The notes beneath the pieces are model-generated. The model did no database searches. It was not told the DNA's origin and worked only from the letters and a program-made list of their open reading frames with translations. DNA of 36,577 nucleotides from Marinilabilia sp. (GTDB lineage: Bacteria > Bacteroidota > Bacteroidia > Bacteroidales > Marinilabiliaceae): the NCBI RefSeq assembly GCF_016278715.1, contig NZ_JADQBH010000239.1, positions 1-36,577 on the forward strand. Reading direction: 5' to 3'. The position numbers and the translations under genes are program-made. This document shows, in pieces, positions 8,542-16,130 of the stretch (positions within the stretch are counted from its first letter, which is position 1; each line of letters starts with the position of its first letter).

Positions 8542-8678
8542 AATGATTAAAAATAAGCTGATTTGGTTGTTTGTTTGGACTTCTGATAGGTGAATTTTAA
8601 AAAATTCTCTTATTTTTGTGACGGTTTCAACTTTTTGGCAACAAATTGGGTTAAAACTGTAAGTGTATTTATTTTTAG

Positions 8679-8703
8679 CAAAAATGAATATTATGCATTT
8701 TTG
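8679..8703 (+). promoter_or_regulatory. Second palindrome in argE-argH gap, ArgR-half-site-like
   Basis: CAAAAATG (8679-8686) and CATTTTTG (8696-8703) are perfect inverted arms with a 9-base centre. The inside reads TGAAT-ATT-ATGCA (8685-8697), two ArgR-type half-sites (TGNAT / ATNCA) but with a 3-base rather than 4-base spacer. It lies about 80 bases before the argH start, a sensible operator position. Confidence 0.35.
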
Positions 8704-8779
8704 AGCTCTGACGGGGATCAACTAAACTTTTTCACTACAATTTTTTGGGGTTTAATTTCTTGCAAATGCGATTGAGTTT

Positions 8780-10114
8780 ATGAAGCTTTGGGATAAGGGT
8801 ACGGATACTGATAAAAAAATAGAATCTTTCACCATAGGTAAAGACCGTGAGCTGGATTTGTTTCTGGCGCCTTTCGATATTATGGGGACTATGGCTCATT
8901 CAATAATGCTGGGTGAAGTAGGTCTTCTTGAAAAGGAGGATGTAAAGGTGTTGATGCCTGAATTAAAGCGGTTGTATAAAAATGCATTGGACGGTGATTT
9001 CGTTATCGAAGAAGGTGTTGAAGATGTGCACTCACAGGTGGAGATGCAGCTTACACGTAAGCTCGGTGACGTAGGAAAGAAGGTTCACAGCGGACGCTCC
9101 AGAAACGATCAGGTGTTGTTGGATCTTAAACTTTTTGCACGTGACGGGATTATGAAAGTCACCAGTGCTGTTGAAGATTTATTCAGCGTTTTGCAGCAAC
9201 GCAGTGAGGTTCACAAGAACGACCTATTGCCCGGTTATACACATCTTCAGGTGGCTATGCCATCTTCATTCGGGCTGTGGTTTGGAGCTTATGCCGAAAG
9301 CCTGGTTGACGATCTGTACTTTTTACAGGCTGCCTGGCGTATTGTCAATCAGAATCCACTTGGGGCAGCTGCTGGGTATGGCAATTCATTTCCGCTGGAC
9401 CGAAGTTTGACAACCCGTTTGCTCGGCTTTGACGATTTGAGTTACAATGTGGTTTATGCCCAGATGGGGCGAGGCAAAATGGAACGTTCCGTAGCTATGG
9501 CTTTGTCGTCTATCGCTTCTACCCTTTCACGCCTGGCCATGGATGCTTGTTTGTACATGAGCCAGAATTTTGGTTTTTTGAAACTTCCAGATGCCTTTAC
9601 CACCGGATCCAGTATCATGCCCCACAAAAAAAATCCCGATGTTTTTGAGCTGTTACGTGCGCGTTGTAACAAGTTGATTGATGTACCCAATCAGATAGCT
9701 TTGATTATCGGTAATCTGCCATCCGGATATTTCAGGGACATGCAGGTTACCAAAGAGGTATTCATTCCAGCGTTTGAGGATATTCTTAGCTGTATCGACC
9801 TGATGACCACCGCTGTATCCAAAATGGAAATTTCAAAAAATATTATGGATGACGAACGCTATAAATTTGCGTTTAGTGTGGAAGAAGTGAATCGGCGGGT
9901 TCTGGCCGGGATGACTTTCAGGGATGCCTACAAACAAGTGGGGATGGAAATTGAAAAGGGTGAGTTTTCACCCGATACCGCAAATGTGCACCACACACAT
10001 GAGGGGAGTATAGGCAATTTGTGTAATGAACAAATAAAGAAAAAAATGAAAAATGCGATTGCTCTGTTCGATTTTGACCGTGTGCAGAATTCTGTAAATA
10101 AATTAGTTACTTGA
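8780..10114 (+). CDS. argH: Argininosuccinate lyase
   Basis: A 444-residue member of the fumarase/aspartase superfamily that splits argininosuccinate into arginine and fumarate. The superfamily signature GSSIMPHKKNPD is present, as are HSGRSRNDQV and LPGYTHLQVAMP. Length is normal for ArgH. It has a 238-base upstream gap with two palindromes that may bind ArgR, so it may have its own promoter. The stop at 10112-10114 is 20 bases before the citrate synthase ATG. Confidence 0.95.
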   Translation: MKLWDKGTDTDKKIESFTIGKDRELDLFLAPFDIMGTMAHSIMLGEVGLLEKEDVKVLMPELKRLYKNALDGDFVIEEGVEDVHSQVEMQLTRKLGDVGKKVHSGRSRNDQVLLDLKLFARDGIMKVTSAVEDLFSVLQQRSEVHKNDLLPGYTHLQVAMPSSFGLWFGAYAESLVDDLYFLQAAWRIVNQNPLGAAAGYGNSFPLDRSLTTRLLGFDDLSYNVVYAQMGRGKMERSVAMALSSIASTLSRLAMDACLYMSQNFGFLKLPDAFTTGSSIMPHKKNPDVFELLRARCNKLIDVPNQIALIIGNLPSGYFRDMQVTKEVFIPAFEDILSCIDLMTTAVSKMEISKNIMDDERYKFAFSVEEVNRRVLAGMTFRDAYKQVGMEIEKGEFSPDTANVHHTHEGSIGNLCNEQIKKKMKNAIALFDFDRVQNSVNKLVT

Positions 10115-10134
10115 TTAACCTAAAAACTAATAAT

Positions 10135-11478
10135 ATGACCTTTTTGAATGAATTTGCAAAAGCCTCTGTTCAGTCATGCGAGATTGACAAGGAATTGTAT
10201 TTGAAATACAATGTGAAGAGAGGATTGAGAAATGCTGATTTCTCAGGTGTTCTGGTTGGACTTACCAACATTGGCGATGTGGTGGGATACAACAAAGATG
10301 AACAGGGAAATATCATCCCCGCCGAGGGTGAACTTTTTTATCGTGGCATTGAACTAAAAGATCTTTGCAGAGGATTTCAGGAGGATAAGCGGCATGGTTT
10401 TGAGGAGGCCGCATACTTGCTGTTGTCGGGGAATTTACCCGACAAGGAACAATTGAGTGTATTTACCAAACAATTGGCGGAAGAACGGTCACTGCCCGAT
10501 TTTTTCTCTAAAAACATGATTCTTTCCCTGCGCGGTCGATGTGTCATGAATATGCTGGCACGCTCAGTTCTCGGACTATATACCGCCGATGATGAGGCAG
10601 AGAATTATTCGCCTGAGAATCTGTTGAAGCAATCCATGAGTCTGATTGCCAAATTTCCCGTTATTGTAGCCTATGCCTACTTTGGGATGAGGCACTCTTA
10701 TCAGCAGAAATCGCTCGTTATTCGCCATCCCCAACCGGAGTTAAGTGCTGCCGAAAATTTCCTTTATATGCTTAAAGGGAAAAAGTATACCAAGCTTGAA
10801 GCGGACTTGCTCGACTTGTCGCTTGTGCTGCATGCCGAACATGGCGGAGGTAACAACTCTTCTTTTACAACGCGCGTGGTGAGCTCGGCCCAAACCGATA
10901 CTTATTCTGCCATTTCAGCTGCATTGGGTTCTCTTAAGGGTGGATTACATGGTGGAGCCAATCTTAAAGTGATTAATATGATGGACAACATCAAACAAAA
11001 TGTTAAGAACTGGGAGGATGAAAAAGAAGTGGCTGCTTATTTGGGAAAAATTCTGATGAAAGAAGCTAACGACCGAACAGGTAAAATTTATGGTATTGGT
11101 CATGCTATATATACCCTTTCCGATCCGCGGGCCATTCTCCTTAAAGAAAAGGCCGGGGAACTGGCCAACGAGAAAAATCGTTTGAAGGAGTTCAACCTTT
11201 ATGCAATGATTGAACGCCTGGCTCCGGAGGTGTTTTACAAATTTAAAGGCTCCAGTTCAAAAACAGTTAGCGCAAACGTGGACTTCTATTCCGGTTTTGT
11301 TTATCAGTGTCTGGAAATTCCTGAAGAGATTTATACACCCATCTTTGCTGTTGCAAGAATTGCCGGCTGGTGCGCGCATCGCATCGAGGAGGTCACCTGC
11401 TCAAGCCGTCGTATCATCCGTCCTGCCTATAAGGCGGTTTATCCCAGGCTTCAATATACACCTTTGAAAACAAGATAA
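10135..11478 (+). CDS. gltA: Citrate synthase
   Basis: 447 residues from ATG 10135. An in-frame TTG at 10111 would add 8 residues and overlap argH, but the ATG is preferred. It condenses acetyl-CoA with oxaloacetate. The catalytic triad can be read: His236 in HAEHGGGNNSS, His323 in GIGHAIYTLSDPRA, Asp383 in NVDFYSGF. GGLHGGAN (269-276) and the CoA/citrate Arg in WCAHRIEE are present. The unusual place, directly after argH, links entry into the oxidative branch toward 2-oxoglutarate with arginine synthesis. Aconitase and isocitrate dehydrogenase are not in the window. Confidence 0.93.
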   Translation: MTFLNEFAKASVQSCEIDKELYLKYNVKRGLRNADFSGVLVGLTNIGDVVGYNKDEQGNIIPAEGELFYRGIELKDLCRGFQEDKRHGFEEAAYLLLSGNLPDKEQLSVFTKQLAEERSLPDFFSKNMILSLRGRCVMNMLARSVLGLYTADDEAENYSPENLLKQSMSLIAKFPVIVAYAYFGMRHSYQQKSLVIRHPQPELSAAENFLYMLKGKKYTKLEADLLDLSLVLHAEHGGGNNSSFTTRVVSSAQTDTYSAISAALGSLKGGLHGGANLKVINMMDNIKQNVKNWEDEKEVAAYLGKILMKEANDRTGKIYGIGHAIYTLSDPRAILLKEKAGELANEKNRLKEFNLYAMIERLAPEVFYKFKGSSSKTVSANVDFYSGFVYQCLEIPEEIYTPIFAVARIAGWCAHRIEEVTCSSRRIIRPAYKAVYPRLQYTPLKTR

Positions 11479-11479
11479 T

Positions 11480-11529
11480 TGAATAAAAAATACATATATT
11501 CTGCATGATTGTAATAGATATTCATGAAT
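11480..11529 (+). promoter_or_regulatory. ArgR-half-site-rich region upstream of carA
   Basis: TGAATAAAAAATACA (11480-11494) has TGAAT and ATACA half-sites with a 5-base spacer, and ATTCATGAAT (11520-11529) is a perfect 10-base palindrome. Between them lies TGCAT. These resemble degenerate tandem ArgR boxes placed before the carA promoter-like element. The region is AT-rich, so chance matches are possible. Confidence 0.25.
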
Positions 11530-11565
11530 TATTGTTTTTGATGTAACCTAATGCAAAATATTTGC

Positions 11566-11573
11566 TAATTTTG
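11566..11573 (+). promoter_or_regulatory. Bacteroidetes-type -7 element upstream of carA
   Basis: TAATTTTG followed by T matches the Bacteroidetes -7 consensus TAnnTTTG exactly. The nearest TTTG (11537-11540) is 25 bases upstream, longer than the usual spacing near 19, so the -33 part is weak. Transcription would begin near 11579, just before the carA leader hairpin. Confidence 0.4.
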
Positions 11574-11592
11574 TAACCTGATAAATCCTGCG

Positions 11593-11631
11593 AAATGCAT
11601 TTACCCTTATTTTGTGGTAAATGCATTTTTT
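11593..11631 (+). terminator. Strong hairpin plus T-run in the carA leader (terminator or attenuator)
   Basis: AAATGCATTTACC (11593-11605) and GGTAAATGCATTT (11616-11628) form a perfect 13-bp stem with a 10-base loop, ending in six T (11626-11631). This is the form of an intrinsic terminator. It sits about 115 bases after gltA, downstream of a -7-like element and about 40 bases before the carA start. It is therefore either the gltA terminator or an attenuator in the carA leader. Confidence 0.65.
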
Positions 11632-11672
11632 GCGGGAGTATGAGCATCGGACTTTTAAAGAAGAATTTAAGT

Positions 11673-12761
11673 ATGCCTGAATTTATGCCGATTAAACTGG
11701 TTCTGGAAGACGGAACTGTTTTTAAAGGAAAATCATTTGGATATCACAAAGCTGTTGCCGGAGAGGTGGTGTTCAATACTGCAATGACGGGGTATCCGGA
11801 GAGCCTTACGGATCCTTCCTATGAGGGGCAGATATTGGTTTCTACTTATCCACTGGTGGGGAATTACGGAGTGCCTAAAGATGATAAGGAAAATGGGATT
11901 TCAAAGTTTTATGAGTCGGACCAAATTCATGTTTCCGGGTTTGTAATTTCCGATTATTCAACCGATTATAGTCATTGGAACGCTCAGGGAAGTTTGGGAG
12001 ACTGGTTGAAGCAAAATGAGATTCCCGGAATTTTCGGAATTGATACCCGGGCCCTTACCAAAATGCTGCGCGAAAAGGGGACAATGCTCGGCAAAATTGA
12101 AACCGATGAGGAGCAGATTGATTTTTATGACCCCAATAAAGAAAATCTGGTGGCCAAAGTGAGTACCAAAGAGAAGATTACCTACGGAAACGGGAAACAC
12201 AAGATTGTATTGGTTGACACGGGAGGTAAGTACAACATTATTCGTTGTCTGCTGAAGCGCGACACTACAATTACCCTGGTGCCTTGGGATTATGATTTTA
12301 ATAATGATGATTTTGATGGTATTATGCTGGCCAATGGTCCTGGAGATCCACAAATGTGCGAAACTACCATTCAAAATATTAGTAAGGCTTTGAAAGGAAA
12401 TAAACCGATTTTTGGTATTTGTCTGGGGAATCAGCTGATGGGAACCGCAGCCGGAGGTTCCACTCACAAACTAAAATACGGACACAGGGCCCATAATCAT
12501 CCGGTTATTAAAGTAGGTACTGGTACCTGCTATATTACCAGTCAGAATCATGGTTTTGTTTTGGATACCGATTCGCTGAGTAATGAATGGGAGCCACTTT
12601 TTGTGAACATAAACGATGAAACCAATGAGGGAATCAGGCATAAAACAAAGCCTTTCTTTTCCACTCAGTTTCACCCCGAAGCTTCCAGCGGCCCAACTGA
12701 CACTGAATTTCTTTTTGATGACTTTGTGGACTTGATTAAGAAATCCAAAGGTGATAAATAG
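11673..12761 (+). CDS. carA: Carbamoyl-phosphate synthase small (glutaminase) subunit
   Basis: 362 residues from ATG 11673. The in-frame ATG at 11595 lies inside the leader hairpin and is rejected; 11685 is another possible start. It releases ammonia from glutamine for CarB, supplying carbamoyl phosphate for pyrimidines and arginine. The N-terminal CarA domain (LVLEDGTVFKGKSFG, then AMTGYPESLTDPSY) is followed by a class I glutamine amidotransferase domain with nucleophile Cys250 in FGICLGNQLMG and His334/Glu336 in QFHPEAS. No carB lies beside it; the next genes are the convergent cyd operon. It ends in a bidirectional terminator. Confidence 0.95.
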   Translation: MPEFMPIKLVLEDGTVFKGKSFGYHKAVAGEVVFNTAMTGYPESLTDPSYEGQILVSTYPLVGNYGVPKDDKENGISKFYESDQIHVSGFVISDYSTDYSHWNAQGSLGDWLKQNEIPGIFGIDTRALTKMLREKGTMLGKIETDEEQIDFYDPNKENLVAKVSTKEKITYGNGKHKIVLVDTGGKYNIIRCLLKRDTTITLVPWDYDFNNDDFDGIMLANGPGDPQMCETTIQNISKALKGNKPIFGICLGNQLMGTAAGGSTHKLKYGHRAHNHPVIKVGTGTCYITSQNHGFVLDTDSLSNEWEPLFVNINDETNEGIRHKTKPFFSTQFHPEASSGPTDTEFLFDDFVDLIKKSKGDK

Positions 12762-12780
12762 CAACATATTGAATGATATG

Positions 12781-12814
12781 AAAAAGGGCTTCACAATTGC
12801 GTGAGGCCCTTTTT
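12781..12814 (+). terminator. Bidirectional terminator between carA and the cyd operon
   Basis: AAAAAGGGCTTCAC (12781-12794) pairs with GTGAGGCCCTTTTT (12801-12814) with one G-U type mismatch and a 6-base loop. It has A-runs and T-runs on both sides, so it can stop transcription from carA (+) and from the cydX-like gene (-), which ends at 12836. Confidence 0.85.
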
Positions 12815-12835
12815 CGTATTTGGTATTGAATCATT

Positions 12836-12979
12836 TTAACCTTTCACAGCGCCTTCTGCTTCAGTTTTTTCTTTCCATTTTTTGTCGAAATATTTAATGG
12901 CATATACCGATGCGAAATAACCTGCCGCAACTGTTGCCAACCATGATAAATACATCAAAATAGCTGCAAAATAACTCAT
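12836..12979 (-). CDS. CydX-like small membrane subunit of cytochrome bd (47 aa)
   Basis: A short reverse-strand ORF between cydB and the terminator. It starts MSYFAAILMYLSWLATV, has one membrane span (about residues 4-27), then a charged tail (KYFDKKWKEKTEAEGAVKG). E. coli CydX is also a tiny single-span protein that starts MWYFAWILG, and the M-x-Y-F-A-x-I-L pattern matches. It lies 164 bases after cydB, on the same strand, and ends 22 bases before the shared terminator, as expected for the last gene of the cyd operon. A TAATTTTG-like element (13075-13082, minus strand) could also give it its own transcript. Function by position and pattern; not recognised with certainty. Confidence 0.65.
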   Translation of the reverse strand: MSYFAAILMYLSWLATVAAGYFASVYAIKYFDKKWKEKTEAEGAVKG

Positions 12980-13074
12980 AGGTTTCTGTTTTTTTGGATT
13001 TCAATAGTGTCGTGTCATTGCAAACTGAGTGAAGTAATCTTCAGTTTTTAACCGAACACCAATAGTCTATAATA

Positions 13075-13082
13075 CAAAATTA
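13075..13082 (-). promoter_or_regulatory. Possible -7 element for the cydX-like gene
   Basis: Read on the minus strand this is TAATTTTG followed by T, an exact TAnnTTTG match, about 95 bases before the small ORF. No TTTG lies at the usual 19-base spacing, so this could be chance in AT-rich DNA. Confidence 0.2.
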
Positions 13083-13143
13083 AAAGTTTCGTCAAACTTC
13101 TAACCGCTATAAATAAAGCGACAAATTAACAATAAGCCCCACT

Positions 13144-14277
13144 TTAATAAAAGTGTGCTTCTCCGGAAGTCATTTCATCCTTGTCTATTTTCTTTTTATC
13201 AATGGCTCTCCAGGTATACCAGATATATGCAGCCACAAAAGGAACCATCAATGATACATAACTCATCACGGTTAGAGTAAAGTGGCTTGACGAGGCTTTT
13301 ATAATGGTTAGTGAACTTTGGAGGTCAACGTTTGAGGGATAAAAAGCAGTGTTATTAAAACCCGCCAGCAGAAACAGGGAAAAGACAGTCAGAAAGCTCC
13401 CGGCCCCGGTAAACCAGATGCCTGAATTGCTCTTTTTAAATAGGCTGATGAAAATGCCATAGAGAACCAAAGCAATTGCTGTTAAAAATAGAACCAGAAC
13501 CACCGGCATTTGAATCAAATTCAGGAAATATTTATTGTCTTGCATGAATATTTCTCCTGTTTCGGGCATCACTGCATATCCTTCATTGAGCATCAGCCAG
13601 ATGATGAAAGTAAGGAAGAATACTAAAAAAGGAACGGTGTTGTACCAAAGATGCTTCCGGATTCTTTTGTCAATGGTTTCGTCCTCGATTGAATTGAGGA
13701 AATAGAGCAGGCCTAAAGTGCGTGCTAGAAAAAACACAGCGATTCCCAATGATAGATTCTGAACATTAAGGAGCAGTTCAAGCCCTCTGAATGCCGAGTG
13801 CCAGCGCATTTCGTTCATGTCGGTAAGCGAGAATTGCGAACCGGTAAAGAAACTGGCTACCACAACGCCCAACAGGAAGGTTCCTATCAGTCCGTTGATA
13901 AACAGAAAGGTCTCGTAGGTACGTGGCCCAAATACATTGCCCGGTTGTGAACGGAATTGGTAAGATACAGCCTGAATAATGAATGCAAATAGTAATATCA
14001 TCCAGGCCCAGTAAGCTCCACCGAAACTGGTACTGTAAAAAAGCGGGAAGGAGGCGAAGAAAGCACCTCCGAAAACGACCAATGTGGTAAAGGTAAATTC
14101 CCACTTTCTTCCGAGTGAGTTGATTAGCAGGGTGCGTTCGTCCTTATCTTTACCAATCTGATATATCAATGTTTGCCCTCCCTGTACAAACATCAGGAAT
14201 ACAAGGGCGCCACCCAGTACGGAAATGATTATCCACCAATATTGCTGTAGTGCTAAATGTGAAAGTGATTCAAACAT
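13144..14277 (-). CDS. cydB: Cytochrome bd ubiquinol/menaquinol oxidase subunit II
   Basis: A 377-residue membrane protein with about 8-9 hydrophobic spans, the second subunit of the terminal bd oxidase, in the cytoplasmic membrane. It starts 8 bases before the cydA stop (overlap 14270-14277), typical of cydAB. The FRSQPGNVFGPRTYE region and GFNNTAFYPSN loop fit CydB of the Bacteroidetes branch, in which E. coli DGFD-like segments read QGGQTLIYQ. bd oxidases give high-affinity oxygen use or oxygen protection in anaerobes. A 164-base gap with an inverted repeat (13022-13047) separates it from the CydX-like ORF. Confidence 0.93.
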   Translation of the reverse strand: MFESLSHLALQQYWWIIISVLGGALVFLMFVQGGQTLIYQIGKDKDERTLLINSLGRKWEFTFTTLVVFGGAFFASFPLFYSTSFGGAYWAWMILLFAFIIQAVSYQFRSQPGNVFGPRTYETFLFINGLIGTFLLGVVVASFFTGSQFSLTDMNEMRWHSAFRGLELLLNVQNLSLGIAVFFLARTLGLLYFLNSIEDETIDKRIRKHLWYNTVPFLVFFLTFIIWLMLNEGYAVMPETGEIFMQDNKYFLNLIQMPVVLVLFLTAIALVLYGIFISLFKKSNSGIWFTGAGSFLTVFSLFLLAGFNNTAFYPSNVDLQSSLTIIKASSSHFTLTVMSYVSLMVPFVAAYIWYTWRAIDKKKIDKDEMTSGEAHFY

Positions 14278-15883
14278 TATTTGGGTCCTCCTTTTTTTTA
14301 GGTCCTACCTTAATTTGTTTTACCATTATTCTTACCTCGGCAATAAAAAGACCGATGAAGATGACGGCAAACAGGAAGAATGTGGTCATTACCGACACTA
14401 CATCTATTTGAGTTACCGCTTTCATGGTGGGCATCAGATCCTGAATAACCCAGGGCTGACGTCCCACTTCGGCAACAATCCAACCCGATTGTTGTGCAAT
14501 GTAAGCCAATGGAATAGTCCAGACACCGGCCCACAGCAACCATTTTTTATTGTGAAGCTGGTTGCGCATTACCAGAAAGAGGAAAACGGCAAAAATTACC
14601 AGAAACAGTCCTCCAAGCATTACCATGATGTGGAAAGCATAAAAAGTCATCGAAATAGGTGGAACCATGGTAAAGGCATTCTTCTCTATTTGTATCGGAT
14701 CGGGATCGTAAAAACTGCCATATCCAAAATACTGTACATTGTTTTCGATGAAAGCCGGATCCCGGAATTTTGCCTTGAGGGCTTCTGCTTTTTCTCCGTT
14801 GGGTTCTTCTTTTTGTGCGGCCTTAAGTGCCCGGAGTGATTGCTGGGCTTCATATCCACGGATGATTTTCTCTTTGTAGGAGAGTATGCCCTGTTCCTTA
14901 TTTCCCATGATGAGGTCTTTCATTCCGGCTACATAGCTGTCCGGATCTCCATAGGCCAGCCACGACAGCATGGATGGGATTTCTATCTTAAACAGAAAGT
15001 CTGACTGGCTGTCTGCATTCATGTTTTTGTAGTTTTCCTCTCCCCCCAGAATTCCGAAGGCAACGAGTGGAGCATTGTTTTGTCCTTCGTAAAGTGCTTC
15101 CATGGCGGCAAATTTCATGGGCTGGGTCTTCACGATCTCTTTTGCCGAACTGTCTCCTGTTCCGATAAGGACAAAGGAACTGATGAGTCCGAATACGGAT
15201 GCAATAACAATGCTTCGCTTGGCAAGTAAGTGCTCCCGGTTTTTGATGAGGTACCAGCTACTGACCCCAATGACGAAGATGGCAGCAAAAACAAAGCCTG
15301 AGGTAATGGTGTGTACAAACTTGTTGACGGCGGTTTCGGAAAGAAATACATCCCAGAAACTGGTCATTTCGTTGCGGGCCGTTTCGGGATTGAAGAAAGT
15401 GCCTACCGGGTTCTGCATCCAGGCATTGGCCACCAGAATCCAGACAGCGCTAAGACTGGCACCGATTGCTGTTAGCCAGGTGGCTGTCAGGTGAAAGCGT
15501 TTGCTGACTTTGTCCCATCCGAAAAACATCACAGCAATAAAGGTGCTTTCAAGAAAGAAAGCCATGATTCCTTCAATGGCCAGTGGAGCTCCGAAAATAT
15601 CGCCCACAAACCAGGAATAATTGCTCCAGTTGGTGCCAAACTCAAACTCCAGGATGATTCCGGTGGCAACCCCAATGGCAAAATTTATTCCAAATAGCTT
15701 CATCCAGAATTTCGTGATACGCTTCCATTCCGGATCACCTGTTTTTACGTACATGGTTTCCATGTAGGCCAGAATGTAGGCCAGACCCAAAGTCAGGGGC
15801 ACAAAAAGCCAGTGAAACATGGCTGTTAGTGCAAACTGCCCTCGTGACCAGTTGACAAGGGTGAAATCAATGTTCTCAAGCAT
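14270..15883 (-). CDS. cydA: Cytochrome bd ubiquinol/menaquinol oxidase subunit I
   Basis: A 537-residue haem-carrying subunit. Likely ligands and proton-path residues are His24 in FHWLFVPLTLGL (E. coli His19), His191 in KFVHTITSGFV (E. coli His186), Met in AFHIMVMLGG (E. coli Met393), Glu104 and Glu112 in APLAIEGIMAFFLE, and the GWIVAEVGRQPW block. The Arg of E. coli FRIM is His here. The region between about 280 and 370, rich in Lys, Glu and Ala, is the quinol-binding Q loop. The gene lies 34 bases after the DUF4492 gene and overlaps cydB. Confidence 0.95.
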   Translation of the reverse strand: MLENIDFTLVNWSRGQFALTAMFHWLFVPLTLGLAYILAYMETMYVKTGDPEWKRITKFWMKLFGINFAIGVATGIILEFEFGTNWSNYSWFVGDIFGAPLAIEGIMAFFLESTFIAVMFFGWDKVSKRFHLTATWLTAIGASLSAVWILVANAWMQNPVGTFFNPETARNEMTSFWDVFLSETAVNKFVHTITSGFVFAAIFVIGVSSWYLIKNREHLLAKRSIVIASVFGLISSFVLIGTGDSSAKEIVKTQPMKFAAMEALYEGQNNAPLVAFGILGGEENYKNMNADSQSDFLFKIEIPSMLSWLAYGDPDSYVAGMKDLIMGNKEQGILSYKEKIIRGYEAQQSLRALKAAQKEEPNGEKAEALKAKFRDPAFIENNVQYFGYGSFYDPDPIQIEKNAFTMVPPISMTFYAFHIMVMLGGLFLVIFAVFLFLVMRNQLHNKKWLLWAGVWTIPLAYIAQQSGWIVAEVGRQPWVIQDLMPTMKAVTQIDVVSVMTTFFLFAVIFIGLFIAEVRIMVKQIKVGPKKKEDPNNV

Positions 15884-15917
15884 TTTTTTTGGTTTTATCG
15901 TTAAGCTGTTTGATTTT

Positions 15918-16130
15918 TTATGGGGTGGTAATGTTTTCGATCACATGGCGGGCCCGATCTTCGTCCGATTCAAAATTGTTTTGTAACTGATTGGGAAAAA
16001 AGAATAACCGCAAAACAACAAACATAACAAAGAGCTTTATGAGGATAATGGCCCATAATGCCCTTGCCCAGGGTGGCATGTTTTGAAACCCCGTCACGTA
16101 AAAGTTGACTATTTTTCTGAGTTTTTCCAT
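15918..16130 (-). CDS. DUF4492 small membrane protein upstream of cydA
   Basis: 70 residues. The start MEKLRKIVNFYVTGFQNMP is followed by one hydrophobic span (about 21-45) and an acidic, charged tail with ESDEDRARHVIEN. It matches the DUF4492 pattern, a small protein found next to cydA in Bacteroidetes and Campylobacterota. Being first in the cyd transcript it may assist assembly or stability of the oxidase, but its function is not established. An inverted repeat CTTGAA-AA-TTCAAG (16132-16145) sits directly before the start codon. Confidence 0.85.
   Translation of the reverse strand: MEKLRKIVNFYVTGFQNMPPWARALWAIILIKLFVMFVVLRLFFFPNQLQNNFESDEDRARHVIENITTP

Noticed and set aside
10111-10134. 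TTG start of citrate synthase overlapping argH
   Set aside because: The ATG at 10135 gives a more natural start; the eight extra residues show no family resemblance.
11595-11672. N-terminal extension of carA by 26 residues (Cys-rich start at 11595)
   Set aside because: It runs through the leader hairpin and T-run and has no counterpart in CarA proteins, which begin close to KLVLEDG.
13022-13047. AAACTGA / TCAGTTT inverted repeat in the cydB to CydX-like gap as a terminator of cydB
   Set aside because: Its T-run lies on the plus strand, the wrong side for the cyd transcript, so it does not argue for separating the CydX-like gene from the operon.
14225-14839. 204-codon plus-strand open frame across cydB/cydA
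   Set aside because: It is the antisense shadow of strongly supported cydA and cydB coding sequence.
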